Origin: DASUTW01 sp035513995
GTDB lineage: Bacteria > Actinomycetota > UBA4738 > CALAEC01
Assembly: GCA_035513995.1 (NCBI GenBank)
Contig: DATKBL010000119.1
Span: 1 to 28,839 of the forward strand
Length of the DNA stretch: 28,839 bases
Direction: 5' to 3'
The position numbers were made by a program, and so were the translations under genes. Numbering within the stretch: the first letter of the stretch is position 1; every line of letters begins with the position of its first letter. The notes beneath the pieces were generated by a model. The model saw only the letters and a list, made by a program, of their open reading frames with translations. It was not told the DNA's origin and ran no database searches. Below are positions 1-7,396 of the stretch, piece by piece.

Positions 1-261
1 GATCGCCTTGATCCCGTACTCGGTCTCCCCACGCTTCGTGGACCACAGCCTGGGGCCGAAGCCGACGAAGAACTCCTCGACCTTGATCCCGAACCACTTC
101 GCGGTGAAGAAGTGCCCGGCCTCGTGGATCAGGATCATGAGGAGAAGCGCCTCGACGAACAGCACCACGCCGCGACTCCCCTCGGGGACGAGGAGGAAGA
201 TCAGGAGGTTGAGGGCGAGCAGGGCCATCAGGAACGCCAGGAGCCCGCGGATCAGGCGCAT
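1..261 (-). CDS. rseP: RIP-type zinc metalloprotease RseP (M50 family), N-terminal part, cut by window edge
   Basis: Intramembrane site-2-type protease that cleaves anti-sigma factors and leftover signal peptides in the membrane. The first 87 residues are visible. The ATG lies directly after the dxr stop codon. The zinc motif HEAGH is at residues 46-50, followed by GFGPRLWS, the usual second conserved patch of the RseP N-terminus. A hydrophobic segment (about residues 5-25) precedes the HEAGH helix; many RseP proteins put HExGH in the first helix, so this one has an extra leading membrane helix. The position after dxr is the standard rpsB-tsf-pyrH-frr-cdsA-dxr-rseP order. The PDZ domain and the C-terminal NxxPxxxxDG motif would lie outside the window. 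The family call is safe; whether the gene is intact is unknown. Confidence 0.93.
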   Translation of the reverse strand, partial: MRLIRGLLAFLMALLALNLLIFLLVPEGSRGVVLFVEALLLMILIHEAGHFFTAKWFGIKVEEFFVGFGPRLWSTKRGETEYGIKAI

Positions 262-1416
262 CTACTGCTCGATGAGCTCAGCCGCGCGCTGGCGCGCCCA
301 GGTGTCCGCGCGGTCGAGGTACACGATCGAGACCACGCCGGCGGGGTCGTGCTCGTCGAGGACGTTCGACACGACGTCGGTGATCCCGGTCAGCGGGATC
401 TTGTCCTCGAGGAAGGCCATGACCGCGACCTCGTTGGCGGCGTTCAGGACGGCCGGGTAGGTCAGACCGGCCCGGCCCGCCTGATAGCAGAGGTCCACGG
501 CGGGGAAGGCCTTGCGGTCGAGCTCCTCGAAGGTGAGGCGTCCGAGCGAGGGCAGGTCGAGCGGCTCGATCCCGCTGGGCAGGCGGTCGGGGAACCCCAG
601 CGCGAGCTGGATGGGGAGCCGCATGTCGGGGTTGGAGAGCTGGGCCATCGTGCTCCCGTCGGCGAACTCCGCGAGGCTGTGGACGATGCTCTCGGGGTGC
701 ACGACGACGTCGATCCGCGAGTACTCCAGGGCGAAGAGGTAGTGGGCCTCGATCACCTCGAGACCCTTGTTCATCAGCGTGGCCGAGTCGATCGTGATCT
801 TGGGGCCCATCTTCCAGGTGGGGTGGGCCAGGGCCTCTTTGACCGAGGCCTTCTCCAGCTCCTCGCGGCTCCAGCCCCGGAACGGCCCGCCCGACGCCGT
901 GATCAGGACGCGCCGCAGGTCCTCCCGGCGCTCCCCCCGGAGGCACTGCGCCAGCGCGGAGTGCTCGGAGTCGACGGGCACCAGACGCTCGGGTTCGCCC
1001 TTCACCAGGTCCATCACAAGCTCGCCCCCGACGACGAGGCTCTCCTTGTTGGCGAGCGCCACGGTCTTGCCGGTCTGGAGGGCGGCCAGCGTGGGCTCGA
1101 GGCCGACGCGGCCGACCATCGCGTTGAGAACGAGGTCGGCGTCGAGGTCGCGCGCCATCTGCTCGGGAGCGCCGGGGCCGGTGAGGATCTCGACCGATCG
1201 GAGGCCCTCCAGGCCCGCACGCAGATCTTCGACCGCGGCGGGGTCGCTCACCGCGACGACGGGAGGCATGAACTCGCGGACCTGACCGACCAGCAGCTCG
1301 TGGCTCGAGCCCGCCGCGATGCCGGCGACCTCGAACCTCTCCGGGTTGCGCCGGATCACGTTCAGCGCCTGCGTCCCGATCGAGCCCGTCGAACCGAGGA
1401 TGACGACTCGTCGCAT
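262..1416 (-). CDS. dxr: 1-deoxy-D-xylulose 5-phosphate reductoisomerase
   Basis: Cytosolic NADPH-dependent enzyme that converts DXP to 2-C-methyl-D-erythritol 4-phosphate, the committed step of the MEP isoprenoid pathway. The protein has 384 residues, typical for the family. The N-terminal Rossmann motif GSTGSIGTQAL follows the start. NKESLVVGGE and the metal and substrate segment VDSEHSALAQ are present, as are ASGGPF, the flexible-loop region HPTWKMGPKITIDSATLMNK, and SIVHSLAEFADGS. The ATG at 1416 is preferred over an upstream TTG because the Rossmann motif begins directly after it and a GGAGAG ribosome site precedes it. The gene lies between cdsA and rseP, with the rseP ATG directly after its stop. 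This places isoprenoid supply in the membrane and translation operon, as in other Actinomycetota. Confidence 0.97.
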   Translation of the reverse strand: MRRVVILGSTGSIGTQALNVIRRNPERFEVAGIAAGSSHELLVGQVREFMPPVVAVSDPAAVEDLRAGLEGLRSVEILTGPGAPEQMARDLDADLVLNAMVGRVGLEPTLAALQTGKTVALANKESLVVGGELVMDLVKGEPERLVPVDSEHSALAQCLRGERREDLRRVLITASGGPFRGWSREELEKASVKEALAHPTWKMGPKITIDSATLMNKGLEVIEAHYLFALEYSRIDVVVHPESIVHSLAEFADGSTMAQLSNPDMRLPIQLALGFPDRLPSGIEPLDLPSLGRLTFEELDRKAFPAVDLCYQAGRAGLTYPAVLNAANEVAVMAFLEDKIPLTGITDVVSNVLDEHDPAGVVSIVYLDRADTWARQRAAELIEQ

Positions 1417-1490
1417 ACCGCTCTCCAGGGTACCCGCTCGCACACGCAATTACATCGAGGTCGTCCGCATCCCCCGGCGGGTTGTCGGGG

Positions 1491-3368
1491 CTAGAGAACC
1501 AGCCTCAGGAAGTAGTACGCCGCGGGGGCGGTGAAGAGGATGGCGTCCAATCGGTCGAGCACACCGCCGTGCCCCGGCAGCAGCGAGCCCATGTCCTTGA
1601 CCCCGAGATCGCGTTTGATCGCCGACTCGGCCAGGTCGCCCAGCGGGGCCGCGATCGCGATCACGATCGCGAGGCCGACCGCCCGGGGCGGATCGAACGG
1701 ATCGAACAGCGGCACGATCGCCAGGGCGACCAGCACCACGATGAAGGTCGCCCCGATCGCTCCCTCCCAGGACTTCCGCGGGCTGATCGTCGGAGCGAGC
1801 GGCCGGTCGCCCCAGAAGGTTCCCACGCCGTAGGCGCACACGTCGTACAGCACGGTGAGGCCGACCACGGTGAGCAGCAGGTTCCGCCCGTTGTCGCCGG
1901 GGATCGCGAGCAGCAGGAGCGCGAACGACGCCAGGAACGGCGCGTACATCACCCCGAAGACGGTGGAGGCGACGTTGGCCACGAGGCCTCGCCGTGACCT
2001 CGGGGCGGCCGCCATGTACCAGAGGATCGACAGCATCGTGACGAGAGCGAGGCCGAAGAGCATCGCAGCCTCGCCCTGCCCGGTCCCGCCCTTCGTGTAG
2101 GCACCGATCATCACGAACAGCCCGCCGAGCAGACCCATCGCGGCCGCCGGCTGGAAACCGCGCGTCCGGAGGACGGCGTACAACTCGCCCTGACCGAGGA
2201 GGACGAGCACGATGGCCAGGCCGACGAACGGCCCCTTGCCGATCGCCAGGAGGAAGACCGCGGCGGCGGCCAGGATGACGCCCGACGCCACGGCGGCGCC
2301 CAGGTTTCGGCCCGAGGGCGGGGCGCCCTCCTCGTCGACCAGGTCCTCGTCGGCGGCGTAGGCGGCGGGCTCCTGCCACGTGGGCGCGCCGGCGCCGCCC
2401 AGGGGGAGCGGCTCCTCCTCCTCCTCCAGCGGGGTCGGAGGACGCGGCGAGACGCGCATCACCTTCCGCCCTTCCTCGTCCTCGAAGACGTCCTCAGGCT
2501 GGTCGGGAGCGGTCGACTCCTCGGCGGCGGGCTCCTCGGCGGCGGGCTCCTCCTCGGAGACCTCGGCGGCAGCCGGCGCGCGCTCATCGAGGTCGGAGAG
2601 CAGGTCACGCTCAACCTCCTCGGCTTCGATGCCGGAGGCGAAGTGCGCGGCGGCGGCCTCGACCTCCTCGGCGCTGGCGGCCTCGGTGGGCCCTGCGGCC
2701 TCGGCGATATCCTCGGGCTCCTCGGGCTCCTGCGGCTCGTCCTCTTCGGACTCGAAGACCGCCTCCTCGGCCAGGACCTCCTCCCCCGCATCCTCGGCGG
2801 GCTCCCGGAGGTTCTCGTACGGTGCGGGGGCGGCCCGGAGATCCTCGACGCTCAGTTCCTCGGAGACCTCCTCGGGCTCCCCTTCCTCGGGCTCCCCTTC
2901 GTCCTCGTCCTCGCCCAGGACCGAGCGGAGTCGCTCCCAATCGTCGCCCGACATCTCCGCGGTGGGCTCAGGCTCCGCCTCCTCGACGCCCGCAGGCTCT
3001 GACTCGTCCTCCTCGAAGAAGTCCTCCACCGAGAGCTCCCCCGCCTCTGGCTCCTCCGCGGGCTCTTCCGAGACACCCTCGGGCTCCTCCGCGACAGCCG
3101 GCTCCTGGGGCTCCTCGATCTCCGCCCCGAGCTCGGGCTCGATCTCCGCCTCCCCGACGAGCTCCTCCTCGTCCGGGATGTCGATCGCCGGGGCCCACTC
3201 CTCGTCGTCGGGCTCGCCGGCGTCGGCCGGGGCCTCGGCCTCCTCGGCCTCCTCCCCCGCCTCGGCCTGGCCCTCTTCGGGCCAGTCCACGTCGTCGATC
3301 GGCGCGAAGAAGTCGTCGAGATCCCCGAACAGATCGTCGACGCCCTCGCGCTTCTCGTCCTCGGTCAT
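1491..3368 (-). CDS. cdsA: Phosphatidate cytidylyltransferase with a long acidic N-terminal extension
   Basis: Integral membrane enzyme that makes CDP-diacylglycerol from phosphatidate and CTP, the precursor of all phospholipids with glycerol-type headgroups. Residues about 355-625 form the multi-helix CdsA domain and carry the family signature near the C-terminus (SAIKRDLGVKD, then PGHGGVLDRLDA). The preceding ~354 residues are a low-complexity, strongly acidic and probably disordered region rich in Glu, Ala, Pro and Asp. It contains a recurring ELSVEDFF/ELSVEDLR-like motif and ends in a short basic stretch (KVMRVSPRP) before the membrane part. A usual bacterial CdsA is about 260-310 residues, so the protein is roughly doubled. 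The start ATG overlaps the frr stop (TGATG), so frr and cdsA are translationally coupled and the extension really is in frame with the domain. Its role is unknown. Confidence 0.95.
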   Translation of the reverse strand: MTEDEKREGVDDLFGDLDDFFAPIDDVDWPEEGQAEAGEEAEEAEAPADAGEPDDEEWAPAIDIPDEEELVGEAEIEPELGAEIEEPQEPAVAEEPEGVSEEPAEEPEAGELSVEDFFEEDESEPAGVEEAEPEPTAEMSGDDWERLRSVLGEDEDEGEPEEGEPEEVSEELSVEDLRAAPAPYENLREPAEDAGEEVLAEEAVFESEEDEPQEPEEPEDIAEAAGPTEAASAEEVEAAAAHFASGIEAEEVERDLLSDLDERAPAAAEVSEEEPAAEEPAAEESTAPDQPEDVFEDEEGRKVMRVSPRPPTPLEEEEEPLPLGGAGAPTWQEPAAYAADEDLVDEEGAPPSGRNLGAAVASGVILAAAAVFLLAIGKGPFVGLAIVLVLLGQGELYAVLRTRGFQPAAAMGLLGGLFVMIGAYTKGGTGQGEAAMLFGLALVTMLSILWYMAAAPRSRRGLVANVASTVFGVMYAPFLASFALLLLAIPGDNGRNLLLTVVGLTVLYDVCAYGVGTFWGDRPLAPTISPRKSWEGAIGATFIVVLVALAIVPLFDPFDPPRAVGLAIVIAIAAPLGDLAESAIKRDLGVKDMGSLLPGHGGVLDRLDAILFTAPAAYYFLRLVL

Positions 3369-3928
3369 CAGACCTCCATGAGCTCCTGCTCCTTCCGCTG
3401 CAGGAGCTCATCGACCTCGGCAACGTGCTTGTCGGTCATCTGCTGGAGACCCTTCTCGGCGCGGACGAGATCGTCCTCGGAGATGTCGCCGTCCTTCTGC
3501 ATCCGCTCCAGCTCCTCCTTGGCGTGTCGCCGAACGTTCCGGATCGACACCCGCCCCTCCTCGGCCCGCTCCCGCACGACCCGGATCAGCTCCTTGCGCC
3601 GCTCCTCGGTCAGCTGGGGGAAGACGAGCCGGATCAGATGCCCGTCGTTCGACGGGGTCAGGCCCAGGTCGGACTGCATGATGGCCCGCTCGATCGCCGA
3701 GACGGAGTTCGGGTCGAAGGGCTGGATCGTCAGCACGCGCGGCTCGGGGACCGACATCGACGCGAGCTGGTTCAGGGGCGTGGGGGTGCCGTAGTAGTCG
3801 ACCGTCACACGGTTGAGGATCGCGGGCGTGGCGCGCCCGGTCCGCACGCCGGAGAACTCCTCCTGGGCCACCTCGGCCGCGCGCTTCATCTTGTGGTCCG
3901 CTTCCTTCAGGACGTCCGCTTCGGCCAT
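3368..3928 (-). CDS. frr: Ribosome recycling factor
   Basis: Cytosolic factor that splits the post-termination ribosome together with EF-G. The length of 186 residues is normal. Family hallmarks are the N-terminal helix with KAAEVAQEEFSGVRTGRA-type residues, the segment ATPAILNRVTVDYYGTPTPL, QPFDPNSVSAIERAI, and the C-terminal helix with RRKELIRVVRERAEEGRVSI and RNVRRHAKEEL. The ribosome site GGAGG overlaps the pyrH stop codon and lies eight bases before the ATG. The stop codon overlaps the cdsA start, so pyrH, frr and cdsA form one translational chain. Confidence 0.98.
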   Translation of the reverse strand: MAEADVLKEADHKMKRAAEVAQEEFSGVRTGRATPAILNRVTVDYYGTPTPLNQLASMSVPEPRVLTIQPFDPNSVSAIERAIMQSDLGLTPSNDGHLIRLVFPQLTEERRKELIRVVRERAEEGRVSIRNVRRHAKEELERMQKDGDISEDDLVRAEKGLQQMTDKHVAEVDELLQRKEQELMEV

Positions 3929-3932
3929 CCGC

Positions 3933-4685
3933 CTATCCTCCCGCGTGCACCAGGGTGCCGATGGGCTCGCCGGTCAGGGCGCGCTTGATGTTCCCCTCCA
4001 CCCTGAAGTCGAAGACGATGATGGGCAAGCCGTTCTCCATGCACAAGGAGATCGCGGTGGCGTCCATCACCTGGAGGCCACGCCGGAGCACCTCGATGTA
4101 CTCGAGCTGCTCGAACCGCACAGCGTCGGGGTTGGTGGTCGGATCCTTGTCGTAGACGCCGTCGACCCTGGTGCCCTTGAGGATCGCCTCGGCGTTGATC
4201 TCGAGAGCCCGCTGCGCGGCGGTGGTGTCGGTGGAGAAGTAGGGCTGGCCGATCCCCGCGGCGAAGATCACGATCCGGCCCTTCTCAAGGTGGCGGATGG
4301 CGCGCCTGGGGATGTAGGGCTCGGCGATCTGGGCCATGTGGATCGCGGTCTGGACCCGCGTGGGGACGCCTGCGTGCTCGAGGGCGTCCTGGAGGGCCAG
4401 GGCGTTCATCACCGTGGCCAGCATCCCCATGTAGTCCGCGCTCGCGCGGTCCATGTTCGGCGCGTCGCGCCCGCGGAAGATGTTCCCCCCGCCCACGACG
4501 ACGGCGGTCTGGGTGCCCACGGACATCACGTCGGCGAGCTGTGCGGCGAGCAGCTGGGCCGACTCCTCGGAGATCCCGAACTCCCCGCCCGGAGGTGCGA
4601 AGGCGTCCCCGGAGAGCTTCAGGAGCACTCGCCCGTACAGCGGCTGCTCGGGCGTCGTGGTCTGCGACTCCGGCCCCGCCGTCAA
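3933..4685 (-). CDS. pyrH: Uridylate kinase (UMP kinase), TTG start
   Basis: Phosphorylates UMP to UDP in pyrimidine nucleotide synthesis; a hexameric, amino-acid-kinase-fold enzyme. Visible motifs are RVLLKLSGDAF near residues 19-29, VVVGGGNIFRG, DRASADYMGMLATVMNALALQD, TGIGQPYFSTDTTAA-like residues (AAGIGQPYFSTDTTAAQ) and KGTRVDGVYDKDP. The length of 250 residues is slightly above the norm because of a 17-residue leader before the core. The start is a TTG: it is the only start codon before the kinase core, and a GGAGG that overlaps the tsf stop codon lies four bases upstream. The gene sits between tsf and frr, the usual order. Confidence 0.97.
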   Translation of the reverse strand: MTAGPESQTTTPEQPLYGRVLLKLSGDAFAPPGGEFGISEESAQLLAAQLADVMSVGTQTAVVVGGGNIFRGRDAPNMDRASADYMGMLATVMNALALQDALEHAGVPTRVQTAIHMAQIAEPYIPRRAIRHLEKGRIVIFAAGIGQPYFSTDTTAAQRALEINAEAILKGTRVDGVYDKDPTTNPDAVRFEQLEYIEVLRRGLQVMDATAISLCMENGLPIIVFDFRVEGNIKRALTGEPIGTLVHAGG

Positions 4686-4693
4686 TCGCCCTC

Positions 4694-5299
4694 CTAGCTC
4701 TGGGTCGCCTCGCCCACCTTGAAGCGGGCGAACCGACCGACCTCGATCTTCTCCCCGAGCTTCGCGCTGGCCTGCGAGATCATCTCGCCGATCGTGACCG
4801 AGTCATCGCGGACCCACGGCTGGTCGAGGAGCATGGCGTCCCGGTAGAAGGCCTCGAGCTTGCCGTCGACGATCCGCGGGATCACGTCCTCGGGCTTTTC
4901 CTCCTGGCGGGCCTGCTCCTCGAAGACCTTGCGCTCGCCGTCGATCACGTCGTCGGGAACCTCCTCGCGAGCGATCCATCGCGGGGCCGTGGCCGCGATC
5001 TGCATCGCGACGTCGCGGGCGAGGCGGCGGAAGTCGTCCGTCTTCGAGACGAAGTCCGTCTCGCAGTTCAGCTCGACCAGCACACCCAGGCTTCCCTGCA
5101 TGTGGATGTAGGCCTCGACGAGGCCCTCGGCGGCGACGCGGGCCGACCGCTTCGCGGCGTCGGCGAGACCCCGGGACCGAAGGAACTCGGTGGCCCGCTC
5201 GAGGTCTCCGTCAGCCTCCTCGAGGGCACGCTTGCAGTCCATCATGCCGGCCCCGGTCCGGTCCCGGAGCTCCTTCACCATCTGCGGCGTGATCTCCAT
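4694..5299 (-). CDS. tsf: Translation elongation factor Ts, short form
   Basis: Nucleotide exchange factor for EF-Tu in the cytosol. The start shown gives a protein of 201 residues, which matches the short EF-Ts class rather than the ~275-residue form of Streptomyces. Residues 1-40 hold the UBA-like N-terminal domain with VKELRDRTGAGMMDCKRAL, then AKRSARVAAEGLVEAYIH, and the exchange core with VELNCETDFVSKTDDFRRLARDVAMQIAA. The C-terminal part with DSVTIGEMISQASAKLGEKIEVGRFARFKVG is complete. I chose the ATG giving MEITPQMV because family members start at this point. A second in-frame ATG at 5320 (MGESRATM) is possible; neither has a strong ribosome site. The gene follows rpsB by about 30 bases. 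Confidence 0.95.
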   Translation of the reverse strand: MEITPQMVKELRDRTGAGMMDCKRALEEADGDLERATEFLRSRGLADAAKRSARVAAEGLVEAYIHMQGSLGVLVELNCETDFVSKTDDFRRLARDVAMQIAATAPRWIAREEVPDDVIDGERKVFEEQARQEEKPEDVIPRIVDGKLEAFYRDAMLLDQPWVRDDSVTIGEMISQASAKLGEKIEVGRFARFKVGEATQS

Positions 5300-5328
5300 C
5301 GTTGCTCGCGATTCTCCCATAGTGACGG

Positions 5329-6267
5329 TCAGGAATCCCCCCGCTCCTCCGTCTCGGGGGCGGTCACGACGTGGGCGGTCGGCGCGGCCTCCTCGGCGGG
5401 CTGGGCGGGCGCGTCGGAGGGCGCGGACTCGGGCTCGCCGGTCCGCTCTGCGTCGGCGGGGGGCTCGGGCTCCGGCTCCGGCTCCGGCGTCGGCTCCGGC
5501 GTCGGCTCCGGCGTCGGCTCGGGCCGGGGCTCGCGCTCGGCGGACTCCTCGTCGCCGATAGCCCGCTCCGCGAAGTCCTTCGCCGCGAGCTGCCTCCCCT
5601 CCTCGATCGCGTCGGCGATCACGCTCGCCACGAGCGAGACCGACCGGATCGCATCGTCGTTGCCGGGGATGACATAGTCCACCTGGTCCGGATCGCAGTT
5701 CGTGTCCACGACGGCGATGAGCGGCACGCCCAGCTTGTTCGACTCGGTGACGGCGATGTGCTCCTTCAGCGTGTCGATCACGAAGACGGCGTCGGGCACG
5801 CGCTTCATGTCCTGGATCCCGCCCATGTTCCGCTCGAGCTTCTCCTTCTCGTGGCGGAGCTTCAGGACCTCCTTCTTCGGGAGAAACTCGAAGGCCCCCG
5901 ACTCCTCCATGCGGCGCAGCTCGGTCAGGCGCTGGAGCCGCGCGAAGATGGTGCGGAAGTTCGTGAGCATCCCGCCCAGCCAGCGGGTGTTGACGAAGGG
6001 CATCCCCACGCGTCCCGCCTGCTCGGCGACCACGTCGTGGGCCTGTTTCTTCGTCCCCACAAAGAGCACCGTGCCGTCCCGGCGAGCGAGGTCGCGGACG
6101 AACTCGTAGGTGCGCTCGAGGCCCTGGAGGGTCTTCTCGAGGTCGATGATGTAGATCCCGCTGCGCTCGCCGAAGATGTAGCGACGCATCTTCGGGTTCC
6201 ACCGGCGCGTCTGGTGGCCGAAGTGGACGCCGGCCTCGAGCAGCTGCCGGCGCGTGACGACAGGCAT
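5329..6267 (-). CDS. rpsB: Small ribosomal subunit protein uS2 with acidic Pro/Glu tail
   Basis: Binds the 30S subunit between head and body with bS1 in those bacteria that have it. Residues 1-238 are a standard uS2: it opens with RRQLLEAGVHFGHQTRRWNPKM, followed by IFGERSGIYIIDLEKT, ARRDGTVLFVGTKKQA, VNTRWLGGMLTNFRTI and the C-terminal PLIAVVDTNCDPDQVDYVIPGNDDAIRS region. Residues 239-312 are an acidic low-complexity tail with repeating Glu-Pro-Thr-Pro units and few positive charges. An ideal ribosome site (AAGGAGG) lies eight bases before the ATG. The gene heads the rpsB-tsf-pyrH-frr-cdsA-dxr-rseP cluster and has its own leader. bS16 and bL19 in this window carry comparable acidic tails. 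Confidence 0.98.
   Translation of the reverse strand: MPVVTRRQLLEAGVHFGHQTRRWNPKMRRYIFGERSGIYIIDLEKTLQGLERTYEFVRDLARRDGTVLFVGTKKQAHDVVAEQAGRVGMPFVNTRWLGGMLTNFRTIFARLQRLTELRRMEESGAFEFLPKKEVLKLRHEKEKLERNMGGIQDMKRVPDAVFVIDTLKEHIAVTESNKLGVPLIAVVDTNCDPDQVDYVIPGNDDAIRSVSLVASVIADAIEEGRQLAAKDFAERAIGDEESAEREPRPEPTPEPTPEPTPEPEPEPEPPADAERTGEPESAPSDAPAQPAEEAAPTAHVVTAPETEERGDS
5486..5521. repeat. Three 12-bp direct repeats within the uS2 tail
   Basis: The unit GGCGTCGGCTCC occurs three times in a row (plus-strand reading); the last copy ends in G. It encodes the Pro-Glu-Pro-Thr units of the acidic uS2 tail. Shorter GGCTCC units, encoding Pro-Glu, flank it. Such in-frame repeats are expected to change length by replication slippage. 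Confidence 0.85.
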
Positions 6268-6403
6268 GGTGCTTCCTCCTTCCGGTTCGATCCTCCGCCC
6301 GGTTCACCCCCGCTCCAACCCGCTGCGCGGGACCGGGGAGCGGGTCCCCGGGCGTGCGTAGTACCCCGTGAGGGGCCGACCGCGATGGTAGCAGAACGGC
6401 TGG
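6268..6403 (-). promoter_or_regulatory. Leader and probable promoter region of the rpsB operon
   Basis: This gap lies between the upstream membrane-protein gene and rpsB. On the minus strand it holds a candidate -10 box TACCAT with a preceding TG (6385-6390), but I see no convincing -35. A GC-rich hairpin follows at 6329-6348 (arms GGGACC and GGTCCC, loop of eight), then the ribosome site of rpsB. The hairpin could end upstream transcription or act in leader control of rpsB; no U-tract follows it, so an intrinsic terminator is doubtful. Confidence 0.4.
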
Positions 6404-7396
6404 TCAGGCGGTCCGGTCGCGCGCCCTTCGGCGTGGGGCCGGGCCGGCCGGCACGACGCCCCGGACGACGATCCATCGATACGTGAGCGCACCGAGCGCC
6501 GCGAGGTGCGCGAACGTGGCGGCGAGCGTGTAGGCCCAGACGCCGATCGAAGGGGTGGCTGGGGGCAGGGGGCCGCCGGGCGCGAACTGGCTCAGCCACA
6601 GGGTCACCAGGAGATAGAGCATCACGAGGGAGAGGTGGCGTGCGCCGGGGAGCCGGGCTGCCCGAAAGCCGCGGCGAAGCCCCTCCGCCGCCGACACGCC
6701 CTCGACGGCGACGACCGACGGAACGAATCCGAGGAAGTAGATGCCGAGGCCCCACGCGAGCAGCGCTCCAATCTGGGGACCGAGGAAGCCCTGCGCCAAC
6801 GTGAAGACGATCAGCACGAGCCCGAGCTCCGCCGAGTGGATCGCGAACATCGACAGGGCGGTCGCGACCATGCCCCGGCGCTGCTGAGGGTGCTCGCCCT
6901 CGGCGTCGGCCTGGAGCTCCCGCCCCATCCATCGGACGACCGCGGTCGTGCAGGCGGATCGGAGCGCCAGGACCACGACCAGGAGCCCCAGGGAGGGCAG
7001 GGCGTCGGGGACGACGGACGAGACGACGTTGGCGTCGAAGAAGAGCGAGATCGGGGGCACGGCCCAGAACCCGGACATCAGCGCCGGAGGCGCCTCGCTC
7101 CCGAGCGCGGTGATCAGGCTCCAGAGGGCGAGGACGAACAGGAAGGCGACGGCCAGCACGCGGGGGTCGGCGGCGGGAGGCACTCCGCGCCTCAGGGTCT
7201 CGCCCAGTGGTGGGTGGGGCGAGGGGATCGAGAGGCCCGAGAAGAGCCCGCGGCGCTGCGGGGGCTCGGAGCGCGCCGCGGGCTCGGGCGGCGCGGCCGC
7301 CTCCTGGGCGGCCTCGGCACCGGCCTCCAGCTCGTGGGCGTCCACCGCCCTCTCGCGTGCGCGCGGCCGCTTCCGCCGCTTCCCCTTGCGTCCCAT
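6404..7396 (-). CDS. Multi-pass membrane protein of unknown function
   Basis: I do not recognise the family. The 330-residue protein begins with a strongly basic, probably disordered cytosolic segment of about 70 residues (MGRKGKRRKRPRARER, then Ala/Glu/Pro-rich). About six hydrophobic segments follow, including VLAVAFLFVLALWSLITALG, LGLLVVVLALRSACTTAVV, LVLIVFTLAQGFLG, LLAWGLGIYFLGFVPSVVAV, LVMLYLLVTLWLSQ and a final one before a basic tail. A soluble stretch around VEGVSAAEGLRRGFRAAR lies between helices and resembles the loop found in some multi-pass permease-like or glycerophosphoryl-type DUF proteins, but this is weak. The ATG overlaps the stop of the upstream beta-propeller gene (TGATG), so the two are translated together and may act together at the membrane. 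Confidence 0.75.
   Translation of the reverse strand: MGRKGKRRKRPRARERAVDAHELEAGAEAAQEAAAPPEPAARSEPPQRRGLFSGLSIPSPHPPLGETLRRGVPPAADPRVLAVAFLFVLALWSLITALGSEAPPALMSGFWAVPPISLFFDANVVSSVVPDALPSLGLLVVVLALRSACTTAVVRWMGRELQADAEGEHPQQRRGMVATALSMFAIHSAELGLVLIVFTLAQGFLGPQIGALLAWGLGIYFLGFVPSVVAVEGVSAAEGLRRGFRAARLPGARHLSLVMLYLLVTLWLSQFAPGGPLPPATPSIGVWAYTLAATFAHLAALGALTYRWIVVRGVVPAGPAPRRRARDRTA

Noticed and set aside
361..385. Another GTGTCG-like sequence on the minus strand
   Set aside because: Inside dxr and without a matching -10.
2380..3381. Ser-rich plus-strand frame of 333 residues
   Set aside because: It is the reverse of the Glu-rich cdsA extension; Glu codons read back as Ser-like codons.
4201..4260. 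TGTCGGTGG followed by TAGGG on the plus strand in pyrH
   Set aside because: Inside coding sequence, and spacing is six instead of eight bases.
6329..6348. Hairpin as an intrinsic terminator
   Set aside because: No run of U follows; kept only as a leader feature.
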